The notes beneath the pieces were generated by a model. The model worked only from the letters and a program-made list of their open reading frames with translations, was not told the origin of the DNA and ran no database searches. Below are positions 17,257 to 25,740 of a DNA stretch of 64,000 bases, in pieces. The stretch spans positions 1,116,001-1,180,000 of the forward strand of contig CAVTFN010000003.1 in the NCBI GenBank assembly GCA_963734065.1, written 5' to 3'. Made by a program: the position numbers and the translations under genes. Numbering within the stretch: position 1 is the first letter of the stretch; each line of letters begins with the position of its first letter. The stretch comes from DATBLE01 sp963734065. GTDB taxonomy: Bacteria > Actinomycetota > Thermoleophilia > Gaiellales > Gaiellaceae.

Positions 17257-18093
17257 GAAGGCCGTCACCTCGTCGCGGAAGCGGTCACGGGCCTCGACGA
17301 AGATGAAGTGGCCGCAGCCCGGCAGTACGACGGTCCGCTGGCCGGGGACGACCGCGAAGTCGGCTGCGCAGACCGGCCCGGTGATGAAGTCGTCCTCGCC
17401 GGTGATCACGAGCGTCGGCGCCGAGATCGCCGGCAGGTCGGGACGCAGGTCGAAGGTGTTGAAGACCTCGTCGTTGAAGAGCAGCAGGGCGTCGGCGACG
17501 GGCACCTCGCCGCGCAGGGTCTCGAGGTACGCCTGCTCGGCGTCGCCGTAGCCGGCGAAGTAGAACGGGAACTCGCGGATCGCCAGCTCCCCGAGTTCGG
17601 CGTCGGTCTCGAAGCGGCCGGCCTGCTCATCCTCGAGGGCGGCGCGTGCGTCGGCGTACCACGGCTCGGCGGCCTTCGCGTCCATGGCCGCTTCCATCAC
17701 GGCCTCCTGCTCGGCCGCGAAGCGGGCGAGGGTGCTGGCGAGGACGAGCCGCTCGACGCGGTCAGGATGGGCAGCGGCGTAGGCGGCCGCGACCACGCCG
17801 CCGTGCGAGTGGCCGAGCAGGAGCATCCGCTCGAGCCCGAGGTGCGCGCGCAGCTCGTCCAGGTCTGCGACGTAGTCGGCGGTCTCGTATGCGCGCGGAT
17901 CGGCAGGACGGTCGGAGCCCTCGGTCCCCCGGGGGTTGAGCATGACGAGCGTGAACGCCGCGCCGAGGCCCGCGAGATCGCCGAAGTACCGCGCCGAGAA
18001 CCCGGGCCCGCCGGGGTGGCAGACGAGCAACGGCCCCTCGCCCTCGCGCCGGTACGAGAGCGTTCGGCCGTCGGCCGTGCGGAACGTCTCCAC
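17245..18093 (-). CDS. alpha/beta hydrolase (proline iminopeptidase-like)
   Basis: A 282-residue alpha/beta hydrolase. The oxyanion motif CHPGGPG appears early, the nucleophile elbow is GHSHGG, and the C-terminus has ITGEDDFITG (Asp) and LPGCGHFIFVE (His). The HxGGPG and GxSxGG combination resembles proline iminopeptidases and related amidases. Cytosolic. GTG start at 18093. Specific substrate not determined. Confidence 0.88.
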   Translation of the reverse strand: METFRTADGRTLSYRREGEGPLLVCHPGGPGFSARYFGDLAGLGAAFTLVMLNPRGTEGSDRPADPRAYETADYVADLDELRAHLGLERMLLLGHSHGGVVAAAYAAAHPDRVERLVLASTLARFAAEQEAVMEAAMDAKAAEPWYADARAALEDEQAGRFETDAELGELAIREFPFYFAGYGDAEQAYLETLRGEVPVADALLLFNDEVFNTFDLRPDLPAISAPTLVITGEDDFITGPVCAADFAVVPGQRTVVLPGCGHFIFVEARDRFRDEVTAFLTD

Positions 18094-18110
18094 GCGGCGA
18101 GGCTAGTCGA

Positions 18111-18836
18111 TCACTCGGCGACGCCGGGCTCGATCAGGCCCGTCTCTTCCCGGCCGGGCGCCTCGATGGGCCGCCGGAGGAAGAGGTATTCGTAGAGCAG
18201 CGCCGCGATCACGCCGCCGGCGAACGGGCCGACGTAGAAGATCCAGGTGTAGCTCTCCCAGACGTTGTAGACGAGCTGGGGCCCGAACGCACGCGCCGGG
18301 TTGATCGCAGCGCCGGTCAGAGGGCCGCCCGTGAGGATGTCCATCGTGACCACGAGACCGATCCCGAAGCCGGCGACCGCCCTGAACGCGCCGCGCTCGT
18401 CGACGGCGGTGGCGAAGAAGACCAGGACGAGGAAGAACGTCATGATCGCCTCCAGCGCCATCCCCGCACCGCTTCCAACCGACGGGTGCAGGAGCGGCGC
18501 GCCGAGCCGGGCCGGTGCGATCGCCTCCTTGGGGAAGATCCACCAGAGGAGGAGCGAGGCGGCGACCGCGCCGGCGAACTGCATCAGCCAGTAGACGAGC
18601 GCGAGCCTCATCCGAATGCGTTGCGTGGCGACGAAGCCGAGCGTGATGGCGGGGTTGAAGTGGCCGCCGGAGATGTGCGCTAGCGCTGTGACCATCACGG
18701 CGATCGCGAGGCCCTGCGCGACCGCGACCCCGATCAGGCCTCCCGAGCCGACCATGATCGCCCCGCCGGCGACGAAGACCAACGTGAACGTGCCGATGAA
18801 CTCGGCCGTGCCGCGGCGCAGGTGGTCGCCTTCCAC
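18111..18836 (-). CDS. MIP family channel (aquaporin/glycerol facilitator)
   Basis: A 241-residue six-TM channel. Both half-helix NPA motifs are present: GGHFNPAITLG (NPA 61-63) and GAAINPARAFG (NPA 179-181). It moves water or small neutral solutes across the membrane. The residue context (NPARAFGP) is closer to the aquaporin type, but I cannot assign selectivity. GTG start at 18836. Confidence 0.92.
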   Translation of the reverse strand: MEGDHLRRGTAEFIGTFTLVFVAGGAIMVGSGGLIGVAVAQGLAIAVMVTALAHISGGHFNPAITLGFVATQRIRMRLALVYWLMQFAGAVAASLLLWWIFPKEAIAPARLGAPLLHPSVGSGAGMALEAIMTFFLVLVFFATAVDERGAFRAVAGFGIGLVVTMDILTGGPLTGAAINPARAFGPQLVYNVWESYTWIFYVGPFAGGVIAALLYEYLFLRRPIEAPGREETGLIEPGVAE

Positions 18837-19138
18837 GAAGCCCCAGGCTAGGCACGCGGCCGGACGGCACCTGGTTCAGACACCGAACCGGGGACAGGTC
18901 TGTCAGACCTGTCCCTCTCTGTGCTCATCGAAAGAAATTCGCCGAGCCGGTGGCGCTTTCGTCCGCCTAGCCGACCAACCTTCCGCTTCCGCGTACTGCC
19001 GCCCGGCTGGGCCTCGACCTAATCGCGCTCCGTGCTCGGCGCAAGCGGAAACATAGAGCCTTCGGACCTGTCCCGCAAGCAGCCGCCGATCGATTTTTCG
19101 CGCAAATTGCGGGCGCCTTTAATCCGGTTCGAATTCGG
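18837..19138. other. intergenic region with a perfect palindrome
   Basis: Contains the 25-base palindrome GGGACAGGTCTG-T-CAGACCTGTCCC at 18891-18915. The rest shows no convincing gene. From about 19043 a plus-strand frame is open into the next gene without a canonical start. Confidence 0.6.
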
Positions 19139-19222
19139 TCGTACTACGATCTATACTCCGCGCAGATCCTGAGCGTCTACCAGCACGACGCGAACAGGAT
19201 CCTCGTCGCGTCGTGGCTGTTC

Positions 19223-19690
19223 ATGCTCGGCTGTGTGTTCTTCCTGTGGTTCGCGGGCACGTTGCGGGGCCGCATGGCCGAGGCCGAGGGCGAACGCCAC
19301 ACGTTCACCGGGATCGCGTACGGCTGCGCGATCGGAGCCGCCGTCTTCGGGATCGGCACGATGGCCGGCCCGGTCGCGGTCGCGATCAACAAGAACGACG
19401 TCAGCGCCGCCACCGCCGGCGCGCTCACCCACGTCACCGACATGTTCTTCGTCGGCGCGGAGATGACCCTGATCGGCCTGTTCACCGCGGCGGCGGTGGT
19501 CGCGTTCAGGACGGAGCTCTTCCCGAAGTGGTGGGCGATCCTGATGTGGATCGTCGCGGTCGTGCTCGTGATCGGCCCGATCGGCTGGGCAGGGGTGATC
19601 TTCGGCGTCCCGATCTGGACGCTCGGCACCGTCTTCATGCTGATGCGGGAGCGGGGCGACCGGGCGCAGATCGCGCCGGCGGCGGCGTAA
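19223..19690 (+). CDS. membrane protein, probably 5'-truncated
   Basis: The ATG at 19223 gives 155 residues with four hydrophobic helices. The frame is open for another 180 bases upstream, and the last part still looks coding (SYYDLYSAQILSVYQHDANR) but has no ATG, GTG or TTG. Homologous membrane proteins that I recall have a further N-terminal helix, so the gene was probably cut at its 5' end. It ends 37 bases before the tRNA, just outside the island. Confidence 0.55.
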   Translation: MLGCVFFLWFAGTLRGRMAEAEGERHTFTGIAYGCAIGAAVFGIGTMAGPVAVAINKNDVSAATAGALTHVTDMFFVGAEMTLIGLFTAAAVVAFRTELFPKWWAILMWIVAVVLVIGPIGWAGVIFGVPIWTLGTVFMLMRERGDRAQIAPAAA

Positions 19691-19727
19691 CCCGACGCGC
19701 AGGCCCCGCGTTACGCTGCGTGACGCG

Positions 19728-19801
19728 GGGCCCGTAGCTCAGCTGGTCAGAGCAGCGGACTCATAATCCGTGTGTCCCAGGTTCGAGTCCTGGCGGGCCC
19801 A
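19728..19801 (+). tRNA. tRNA with anticodon CAU (Ile2 or elongator Met)
   Basis: Full cloverleaf: acceptor GGGCCCG/CGGGCCC, D arm GCTC...GAGC, anticodon arm GGACT-CAT-AATCC (CAT at 19762-19764) and T arm CCAGG-TTCGAGT-CCTGG. The discriminator is A and CCA is not encoded. The CTCATAA loop is like tRNA-Ile2, whose C34 is modified to lysidine, but elongator Met cannot be excluded. The 3' half (19760-19801) is repeated at 32274 and 48130, which marks it as the attachment site of the island. A rho-independent terminator follows. Confidence 0.93.
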
Positions 19802-19805
19802 CAAG

Positions 19806-19830
19806 AAAAGCCCCGTAAAACGGGGCTTTT
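19806..19830 (+). terminator. rho-independent terminator after tRNA
   Basis: AAAAGCCCCG, loop TAAAA, CGGGGCTTTT. The GC stem ends in a T tract and lies 4 bases after the tRNA. Confidence 0.85.
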
Positions 19831-19941
19831 CCTAAGTCCACCCTGTTACGTCGTTGACATGTCCGTCACGGCCGACGACGCGCGCGCCTTCGCCTAGTCC
19901 CTCGGGCGCGGTCACCAGAACCGGAAGACACGCCCGCACGG

Positions 19942-20092
19942 CGCGTACAGCGGCCAGGATGCGGCAGCACCACCGACCTCACCGCCGACCACATCATCCC
20001 GATCAGCAAGGGCGGCGCCGGCGGCCCCCCGCCGCGTCCTCTGCAGACACTGCAACTCGAAGCGCGGAGCGGCGGAGTTCAGTAGCTACTGA
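19942..20092 (+). pseudogene. HNH endonuclease remnant (frameshifted)
   Basis: Two adjoining plus-strand frames together read CGSTTDLTADHIIPISKGGAG, then after a +1 shift near the GGCGGCCCCCCG run, RVLCRHCNSKRGAAEFSSY and stop. This is a C-terminal HNH domain (DHI...N...H-type zinc-bound motif) with no intact 5' end. It lies immediately inside the left island boundary, probably a remnant of a phage HNH gene. Confidence 0.6.
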
Positions 20093-20100
20093 ACTGCTCG

Positions 20101-20565
20101 CTAGTCCTCGTCCTCCCAATATTCGAGCTCGGGCCCCGGGCGAGCGAAAATGATCCGCTCGCCGGCGACGCTCCGCGCGCCGATCTTGCCGGTGTCGAGG
20201 TACTCGACGATGTCCGGCGCGATCAGCGTGGAGAGCATGAGGACGCGGACGGGCGCGTCCGTGTCGTTGCGGATCTGGTGCGCGCCCTCCTTGCCGCGCG
20301 GGAACGCGACGACGTCGCCCTGGCGCAGCTGCTGCTCGCCCTCGTGCGTGCGTAGCGTCGGCTCGCCGCGGAGGACGATCGCCCATTCCTCGTTCGCGTG
20401 GTGGGTGTGAAATGGCCCCTGCTTGTTACCCGGCTCGACCTCGTACATGCTCGCGCCGATCAGCTCGGCGTCGGTGTGCGCGCCGACCCACGCGTCCTTG
20501 AAGCGCCAGCCCTCGCGCTCTTCCGTGCGATCCCACTCGTCTGCGTTGAGATTGAAGATCTTCAT
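20101..20565 (-). CDS. cupin-domain protein
   Basis: A 154-residue protein with a single cupin barrel. GPFHTHHANEEWAIVLRGEP carries the first metal-binding motif (HxH...E) and FPRGKEGAHQIRNDTDAPVR the second (with His). The N-terminus contains DEWDRTEEREGWRF. The substrate is unknown; such proteins often bind sugars or metal in the cytosol. The ATG is at 20565. It is the first intact gene inside the island. Confidence 0.85.
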   Translation of the reverse strand: MKIFNLNADEWDRTEEREGWRFKDAWVGAHTDAELIGASMYEVEPGNKQGPFHTHHANEEWAIVLRGEPTLRTHEGEQQLRQGDVVAFPRGKEGAHQIRNDTDAPVRVLMLSTLIAPDIVEYLDTGKIGARSVAGERIIFARPGPELEYWEDED

Positions 20566-20623
20566 GCCGCAAGCCTAGTCCGCGATGACCGTGCGCATTC
20601 GCACGGTCATGCCGCCCTCGCCT

Positions 20624-22075
20624 TCACGCCCAGACGAAGAGCGGTTCGCGGTTGCCGTTCGCGGCGTGCCACATCGCACGGTCGTAGGCGATCGTCGCCG
20701 CGACCGCACAGTCGATCTTCCGCGGCGAATCGGGATGCGCCTTCACGATCACCGTGCCCATCGGGGTGGTCTTCGCGACGGTGTGGCCGATGTGGCGGGA
20801 GAGCACCGGGCTGCCGTCATGGGAGAGATCTCCCTCGAGGACGCCGGCCCGGAAGCGGTCGCAGGCGGGCGCCATCCGCTGCCGGCTCGCCGTCGGGAAG
20901 TCGACTACCCGGTCGCCGTACAGCTCACGCCACCTGTCGATCTCGGACGCCCAGCCGGGCGGATCGACTACGAGCTCGACCACCTCGAAGCGCTCCATCG
21001 CGGCGGCGATCGCGTCGTCGACGTCACGACGGTCGATCTTCCAGCCCGCAGGGGCTTTCTCCGGCCGCTCCCAGACCTCGATCGCGGAGACGAATCCGTC
21101 GAGGGTGCAGGCGACTAGCGCGGTCGCGTCGCGCCGGTCGCTGCCGTCGAAGCCGAGGACGACCCGCTCACCCTCCTCGAGCACCCGCTCGCGGTCGGCG
21201 CGGGCCGCCCACGCGTCCGGGGCGATCCAGGTCGTGTCCGACGCCGCCCACACGCAGCCGTGCAGCTGCAACACCTGGGCGTCAGTCAACTCCGGGTTCT
21301 CCGCCTGACGGCGCAGGTATCCCGCGGTGATCCAGGAGGCCGGGTTTGCCAGTTTCATCGCCTTCACGTTGTGCGGGTCGGAGGTCGGCGCCTCGTAGGC
21401 GTAGACGAGCGTGCGCGCCGCGCGCAACCTCGCGATCGTCAGCCCCGGCTTGTGCTCGACGTCGTCGGCGTCTAGGGCCGCGTCCAGGATCCCCCCGAGC
21501 AGGCTGTCGTGGCGGTATGCCGCCTCACCGGCGGTCGTGATCGTGAACGTCCGCGGAGCCGACCGGGCACCACCGCCGGACGTCAGGGCCGCGTACGCGC
21601 GGCGCAGGCTCGGCGTCGTCCAGAACGCGAGCTCGTCGCAGACGACCAGCGTCGGCGAGTAGCCATACAGGCGGCCTGGGTCCGACGTCAGGCGGATGAT
21701 CGACCCGAGCCCGTCCTCGCGGACGATCGTCCCTTCGTGGTCTCGCACCCGCAGCCGCTCCGATAGGCCGGGATGGCGGCGAACGAACCGGGCGGCCGCG
21801 TCGAACAGCCGGCCCGCCTGCCGGTCTGACGCCGCCGCCAACAGAATCTCTGGCCGGCCGGTCCCGTACACCAACTCGTACAGCGCGTACGCCGCCAGCA
21901 TGCTCGTCTTCCCGTTCTTGCGGGGAACGATCAGCACAGCCGACCGCCAATCCTCGAGCGCCTCCCGCCAGAACCGTTTCTGCCACGGCTCCAGCTTCAA
22001 CGGCTGCCCCTCCCAGCGATCCTCGCTCTGCGTCAGCGACTCGCAGAAGGCGGCGAAGTGCTCCACCGGCCTCAC
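20624..22075 (-). CDS. phage terminase large subunit
   Basis: A 483-residue packaging motor. ATPase: Walker A-like PRKNGKTS at about 51-58 and Walker B LVVCDELAF at about 143-151. Nuclease: RNase H-like FDGSDRRDATALVAC near residue 300 and a later D in RKIDCAVAATIAYDRAMW. The start is GTG at 22075 preceded by GGAGGTGAAGC, an excellent ribosome binding site. It follows a P27-type small subunit and an HNH gene, the classical phage order HNH-TerS-TerL, but no portal gene follows; the next gene is a cupin. This suggests a satellite or a deleted prophage. Confidence 0.9.
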   Translation of the reverse strand: MRPVEHFAAFCESLTQSEDRWEGQPLKLEPWQKRFWREALEDWRSAVLIVPRKNGKTSMLAAYALYELVYGTGRPEILLAAASDRQAGRLFDAAARFVRRHPGLSERLRVRDHEGTIVREDGLGSIIRLTSDPGRLYGYSPTLVVCDELAFWTTPSLRRAYAALTSGGGARSAPRTFTITTAGEAAYRHDSLLGGILDAALDADDVEHKPGLTIARLRAARTLVYAYEAPTSDPHNVKAMKLANPASWITAGYLRRQAENPELTDAQVLQLHGCVWAASDTTWIAPDAWAARADRERVLEEGERVVLGFDGSDRRDATALVACTLDGFVSAIEVWERPEKAPAGWKIDRRDVDDAIAAAMERFEVVELVVDPPGWASEIDRWRELYGDRVVDFPTASRQRMAPACDRFRAGVLEGDLSHDGSPVLSRHIGHTVAKTTPMGTVIVKAHPDSPRKIDCAVAATIAYDRAMWHAANGNREPLFVWA

Positions 22076-22410
22076 CGCTTCACCTCCGCGAGTGCGTCAA
22101 GATGGCAACCGGGGGCGGGCACGTGGCCTCGCGGTATTGCCTCTCCCTCCGCGCGGCCGTCAAAACCCGCCCCCGATGTCGTGTGAACCCTCTATCTGTA
22201 AAGACGTGAGCCGCGCCGAAAACTTGCGCTCTGCGTTCGGCCCGCGACGAGTTCCGCCACGTAAGGGTTCCGTGAGTACGCGTTTCCTAGTTGGCACGTC
22301 CGACAAGAACCATGAAAGGTGGGCGGCCTCGGGGAGAGAGCCGTTGCCCGGTCCAGTCGTGAGGGGGGTTCTCTGGCCGTGCGGCAATGGTGAGGCCCGC
22401 CCGCCTACCT
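22076..22410. other. region between terminase subunits, no gene supported
   Basis: About 335 bases between the small and large terminase genes. Open frames here lack coding character. In an intact phage these genes usually abut, so this may be inserted or decayed DNA. Confidence 0.5.
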
Positions 22411-22668
22411 TCACTTCACCACCTCGAGCGGCGGCGGGATCCCAGGCACAGCCGAAGGCGGACGACCCGCCCGACCAGGCCGAGCCCGAGCCGCCAACCG
22501 ATCCACCACGACCTCCTGCAGGCGCAGCACCTTGTGCAGCGGATGCTCGACACCGATACCGCGGCTCCCCATCTGCACGAACGGACGGCCAGCCTCCTCC
22601 CACTCGGAGCGGAGGAGCTCCAGCCGCTCGCAAGCGAACGCGTACCGGGCCTCAGCGTCGTCGCTCAC
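22411..22668 (-). CDS. P27-type small terminase subunit (short)
   Basis: An 85-residue protein from a GTG at 22668. MGSRGIGVEHPLHKVLRLQE is the typical P27-family segment (GSxGQ...HPLxKxxRxAE), and the end is Pro-rich. The usual family length is 120-170 residues, so this is a short form or a truncated version. It lies between the HNH and large terminase genes, supporting the assignment. Confidence 0.65.
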   Translation of the reverse strand: MSDDAEARYAFACERLELLRSEWEEAGRPFVQMGSRGIGVEHPLHKVLRLQEVVVDRLAARARPGRAGRPPSAVPGIPPPLEVVK

Positions 22669-22704
22669 GAAAGTTCCGATTGTTGGTCTGCCGAGATAGC
22701 GGGG

Positions 22705-23025
22705 TCAGGCGCGTGCATTCTCTTTCGCGATTGGGTGCCACCCCCCCGGTGCACCCCGGCGGCTATTGCAGGAGCGATGAGCCGCGCGCATGTTGCTTCG
22801 GTCGTCAACGCCTCCGTGTGCTCGCGGGAGTATGTGGTCGGTGGTGAGCGGGTCGTCGAGTGTGGCGCGACCGCCGCAGATCCAGCAGCTTGTCTCCTCA
22901 AGGAGGACGCGCCTCGCTGCCTGTTGGTGCTGCCAGCCTCGGTGCGTGAGTGCGTGCACAGGGCAGCGGCTGCCGTATGCCGCTCGGCCGCAGATGATGC
23001 AAGGCCGTAACGCTCCCGTCGTCAC
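22705..23025 (-). CDS. HNH endonuclease
   Basis: A 106-residue protein from a GTG at 23025. Two zinc-type Cys pairs (CIICG; CWICG) and the HNH core TTDHILPRAHGGVDDRSNM followed by AHRSCNSRRG are present. The longer frame up to 23295 is Arg/Pro-rich and unlikely to be coding. Phage HNH enzymes next to terminases assist in packaging cleavage. It points the same way as the terminase genes. Confidence 0.85.
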   Translation of the reverse strand: MTTGALRPCIICGRAAYGSRCPVHALTHRGWQHQQAARRVLLEETSCWICGGRATLDDPLTTDHILPRAHGGVDDRSNMRAAHRSCNSRRGAPGGWHPIAKENARA

Positions 23026-23168
23026 TAGGCGATGTAGCCGTATTCGACGTGGACGAGTTCGATCAACGCCGTCCCGGTCACGGCGCCGGACGCGGTTGCG
23101 GTCGAGTTGGATGCGAGGTGGGGCACGGTGCAGCCATCCTCGCGGGACCGCGGAGGCTGCGTGTTGCG

Positions 23169-23750
23169 CTAGGTGTTGCGTTTCCGCGGGCGGGTTCGTT
23201 CGGCCGGGTCTAGAAGTCCGTGCTCCTCGGCTCTTTTCAGCGCCCGGTGGATCGTGCTGAGATTGATCGGCTGATCCTGTTCCAGCGGGGTCCACATGCG
23301 CGCGAGCCTGTAGATGCGACCGTCGGGATCGCCGTCAAGCGCTCGGTACTCATTCGCTAGGAGGGCGAGCTGCTCCAAAGTCCAGCGTTCTCGCGGCTCT
23401 CGCCGCATGGCAGGTCGGATCGTCTCGTATAGCCCGGGGTTCTCGGCCATCTGCCGGTAACGATCGAAGTTCTCGGCGATGTGACGCATTCGCTCGGCAG
23501 TGATCTCGATCTCCTCAGTGCCTTCGACCGGCGCCGGCCCATCAATCTCGAAATGAACACAGGCCCACCGTTCAGCCCCATCGTCCTCGATGACTCGGGA
23601 CAGGGTGAAGCGAAGTTCCCAGGGCTGCAGCTCGACCGGTCTGATGCCCGCGACCCATAAACGGCCACTCTCGAGCTCCCAACGAAACGCAACATCGGGC
23701 GCAACACCTGAGCGGGTGGATCCAGCCACCGTGTTCCCATGAGCACCCAT
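23169..23750 (-). CDS. hypothetical phage-type protein, 193 aa
   Basis: Starts at ATG 23750 (or GTG 23729). The first half is beta-rich (FRWELESGRLWVAGIRPVEL), the middle helical (ERMRHIAENFDRYRQMAENP), and the C-terminus ends in a helix-turn-helix-like stretch INLSTIHRALKRAEEHGLLD. This suggests DNA binding or a replication-control role, but I do not recognise a family. The start overlaps the divergent excisionase start by about 12 bases, so the two are likely co-regulated. Confidence 0.6.
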   Translation of the reverse strand: MGAHGNTVAGSTRSGVAPDVAFRWELESGRLWVAGIRPVELQPWELRFTLSRVIEDDGAERWACVHFEIDGPAPVEGTEEIEITAERMRHIAENFDRYRQMAENPGLYETIRPAMRREPRERWTLEQLALLANEYRALDGDPDGRIYRLARMWTPLEQDQPINLSTIHRALKRAEEHGLLDPAERTRPRKRNT

Positions 23751-23939
23751 CAGGTTCCAGTTTCGCAGCCGCTCATGACGGTGGACGACGCCGCCTCCTA
23801 CCTTCGGATCAGCAGGCGGCAGGTGTACAAGCTCGTCCGTACCAGCGAGCTCCAGCCCGTTCGGGTCGGTGAGAGGCTTCGCTTCCGACCGGTCGACGTC
23901 GAGCGCTATCTGGAACGCGACCGGGAGAGCGCTCCATGA
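23739..23939 (+). CDS. excisionase-type helix-turn-helix protein
   Basis: A 66-residue DNA-binding protein. LMTVDDAASYLRISRRQVYKL is the MerR-like HTH of excisionase-family proteins, and RFRPVDVERYLERD is the usual wing/tail. Predicted to bend DNA during excision or to regulate the divergent gene. Its stop overlaps the next gene as ATGA. Confidence 0.85.
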   Translation: MSTHQVPVSQPLMTVDDAASYLRISRRQVYKLVRTSELQPVRVGERLRFRPVDVERYLERDRESAP

Positions 23940-24211
23940 ACGACGAAGCGGCCCTCCCAGGCCGCCCCGCCACCACCTCAACTGACAGCCACGGTAGCAC
24001 TCGGGGTGGTCGCATGATCTGCGTCGTCTGCCATGTCAGCGAGGCGACGACGAAACGCAGGACGGCAAGCTACATCGGCACCTGGAACCTGCCTGAGCCT
24101 GTCTGCGGCTCGTGTGCCGTCGAGTTCGACGAGTTATGCGAGCGGATCGCCCGCGGCGTCCTTCGAGTTGACGTCGTGGTTCAGAAGTTCCGCGGCGCGG
24201 CGGCGGCATGA
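23936..24211 (+). CDS. small CxxC zinc-binding protein
   Basis: A 91-residue protein with ICVVCHVSEATTKRRTASYI and PEPVCGSCAVEFDELCERIA: two CxxC pairs that could hold one zinc. The N-terminal 25 residues are low-complexity, so an internal ATG (MICVVCH) may be the true start. It overlaps the excisionase and RepA-like genes by 4 bases each, in a small operon. Confidence 0.6.
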   Translation: MNDEAALPGRPATTSTDSHGSTRGGRMICVVCHVSEATTKRRTASYIGTWNLPEPVCGSCAVEFDELCERIARGVLRVDVVVQKFRGAAAA

Positions 24212-25269
24212 TCGCACCTGAGGCACGCCAGACGAGCTGGACAGCCGCGGAACTCCTCGCCGCCGACCTTCCGCGGCCACGGTGGGCGGTCGACGGCCTG
24301 TTCCCCGAGGGGCTCGCGTTCATGGCCGGCGCGCCAAAGCTCGGAAAAAGCTGGCTCGCCCTTAGTCTCGCGATAGCCGTGGGCAGTGGCGGTGTCGCTC
24401 TCGGCACGATCGACGTCGACCAAGGCGACGTGCTGTACCTGGCCCTCGAGGACAACGCCCGCCGGCTGCAGGAACGGCTCCGCCTCCTGCTTAGCGGTGA
24501 CGGCGCCCCGGAGAGACTCCGGATCGAGACCGCATGGCCGCGCCTCGACGAAGGCGGCGACACGCGGCTCGTCGAGTGGCTGGACGAGCACCCCGATGCG
24601 CGGCTCGTCCTGATCGACGTCTACCCGCGCGTCCGCCCCTACTTGCGCGACCGCGGCAACCTCTTCCAGGCCGACTACGAAGCCGCGAGCCTGCTGCAAG
24701 GGATCGCCGTCAAGTACGGCATCGCGATCGTCGCCCTCTTCCACACCCGGAAGGCCGAGGCGTCCGACTTCGTCGAGTCCGTGCAGGGCACGCTCGGCAC
24801 CGCCGCCGCCGCCGACACGATCATCGTCGTCAAACGCGCACGCGGCGAAGCCGATGCCACGCTCCACATCACCGGCCGCGACGTCATCGAGCAGGAGCTC
24901 GCACTCCGCTTCGCGCCCGAGGTCGGGACTTGGGAGTTGCTCGGGGACGCTGACGAGTATGCGCTGGGGAGGACGCGCAAGGAGATTCTCGACGCGATCC
25001 GAGCCCATGGGCCGCTCACTCCGAAGCAGATCTCCGACGTCACTGGCATCGAGCACGAGCTCGCCAAGAAGACGACGCAGCGGATGTTCCACGATGGCCA
25101 GCTCGTCGCCGACAAGGGCATCTATTCCCTCTCTATGCCTGTCCCCCCTGTCCCCGAGTCCCTACCAGGGACAGAGGGACACCAGGGACAGGAAGTCACA
25201 GTGGAAGACGACTGGCTGGAGGAGCTCGCATGCACCCAGGACGCGCTCACAGTTGAACGAGCGGAGTGA
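24208..25269 (+). CDS. RepA-like AAA (RecA-fold) ATPase
   Basis: A 353-residue protein. WAVDGLFPEGLAFMAG leads to Walker A GAPKLGKSW (about 41-49), and Walker B LVLIDVYPRV is at about 133-142. FHTRKAEASDFVESVQGTLG fits the RepA/DnaB-like replicative helicase class found in mobile elements. A C-terminal winged helix is suggested by LTPKQISDVTGIEHELAKKT. Likely replicates or maintains the element. The ATG overlaps the zinc-protein stop. Confidence 0.85.
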   Translation: MIAPEARQTSWTAAELLAADLPRPRWAVDGLFPEGLAFMAGAPKLGKSWLALSLAIAVGSGGVALGTIDVDQGDVLYLALEDNARRLQERLRLLLSGDGAPERLRIETAWPRLDEGGDTRLVEWLDEHPDARLVLIDVYPRVRPYLRDRGNLFQADYEAASLLQGIAVKYGIAIVALFHTRKAEASDFVESVQGTLGTAAAADTIIVVKRARGEADATLHITGRDVIEQELALRFAPEVGTWELLGDADEYALGRTRKEILDAIRAHGPLTPKQISDVTGIEHELAKKTTQRMFHDGQLVADKGIYSLSMPVPPVPESLPGTEGHQGQEVTVEDDWLEELACTQDALTVERAE

Positions 25270-25328
25270 CGAGTGCGACTGTGGCATGAGCGGGCAACTG
25301 GAGATTTCCCAGTCGAGTATGGGCCCGC

Positions 25329-25622
25329 GTGAGCGCTGGGCCGCCCTCCCCACGCCCGCCCAGCCACGCGCGCGTGCCTCCCATCTTCTTCACCGTCGAG
25401 GAAGTTGCCGAGCGGTACAGGACAAGCGTGAAGTCGATTCACGATCGGACGCGCACGAACCGCATTCCGTACCTCAAGAGGGACGGGTTTCGCCGGCTGC
25501 TATTTCCGCTCGCTGAGCTCGAGCAGTGGGACGCGGGGGCCGAACTCGAACTTGTGCAGCTCCCTGACGGCCGTGCTGTTCGTTGTACGCAACCCGTACG
25601 CAAGGGCTCCGAGGCTGTTTAG
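25329..25622 (+). CDS. excisionase/HTH-type DNA-binding protein
   Basis: A 97-residue protein from GTG 25329. FFTVEEVAERYRTSVKSIHD is an HTH, and FRRLLFPLAELEQWDAG is the usual wing/tail. The last codons include GTACGCAACCCGTACGCAA, which resembles (inverted) the GCGTACGGATTTGCGTACG repeats of the arm sites. Possibly a second recombination directionality factor, or a regulator of the terminase module that follows. Confidence 0.7.
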   Translation: MSAGPPSPRPPSHARVPPIFFTVEEVAERYRTSVKSIHDRTRTNRIPYLKRDGFRRLLFPLAELEQWDAGAELELVQLPDGRAVRCTQPVRKGSEAV

Positions 25623-25740
25623 CCATGCGGTCTTCGAACTCCTAGCGGATTCGGAATCCGTTTCTCCTCGCTGACGTAACTCGGCTAAGCCCCGGTTTAC
25701 CTCCGAGTCCGGCGCCGCCGCTCGCGCCTCAAAGCAGTCG

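Noticed and set aside
22160..22633. 157-codon frame between terminase genes
   Set aside because: Gly/Arg-rich with no motif, and it overlaps the small terminase in another frame.
25141..25200. Repeated AGGGACAG words in the end of the RepA-like gene as a possible iteron or CRISPR
   Set aside because: They lie within a coding frame of Pro/Glu-rich sequence, are irregularly spaced, and there are no spacers.
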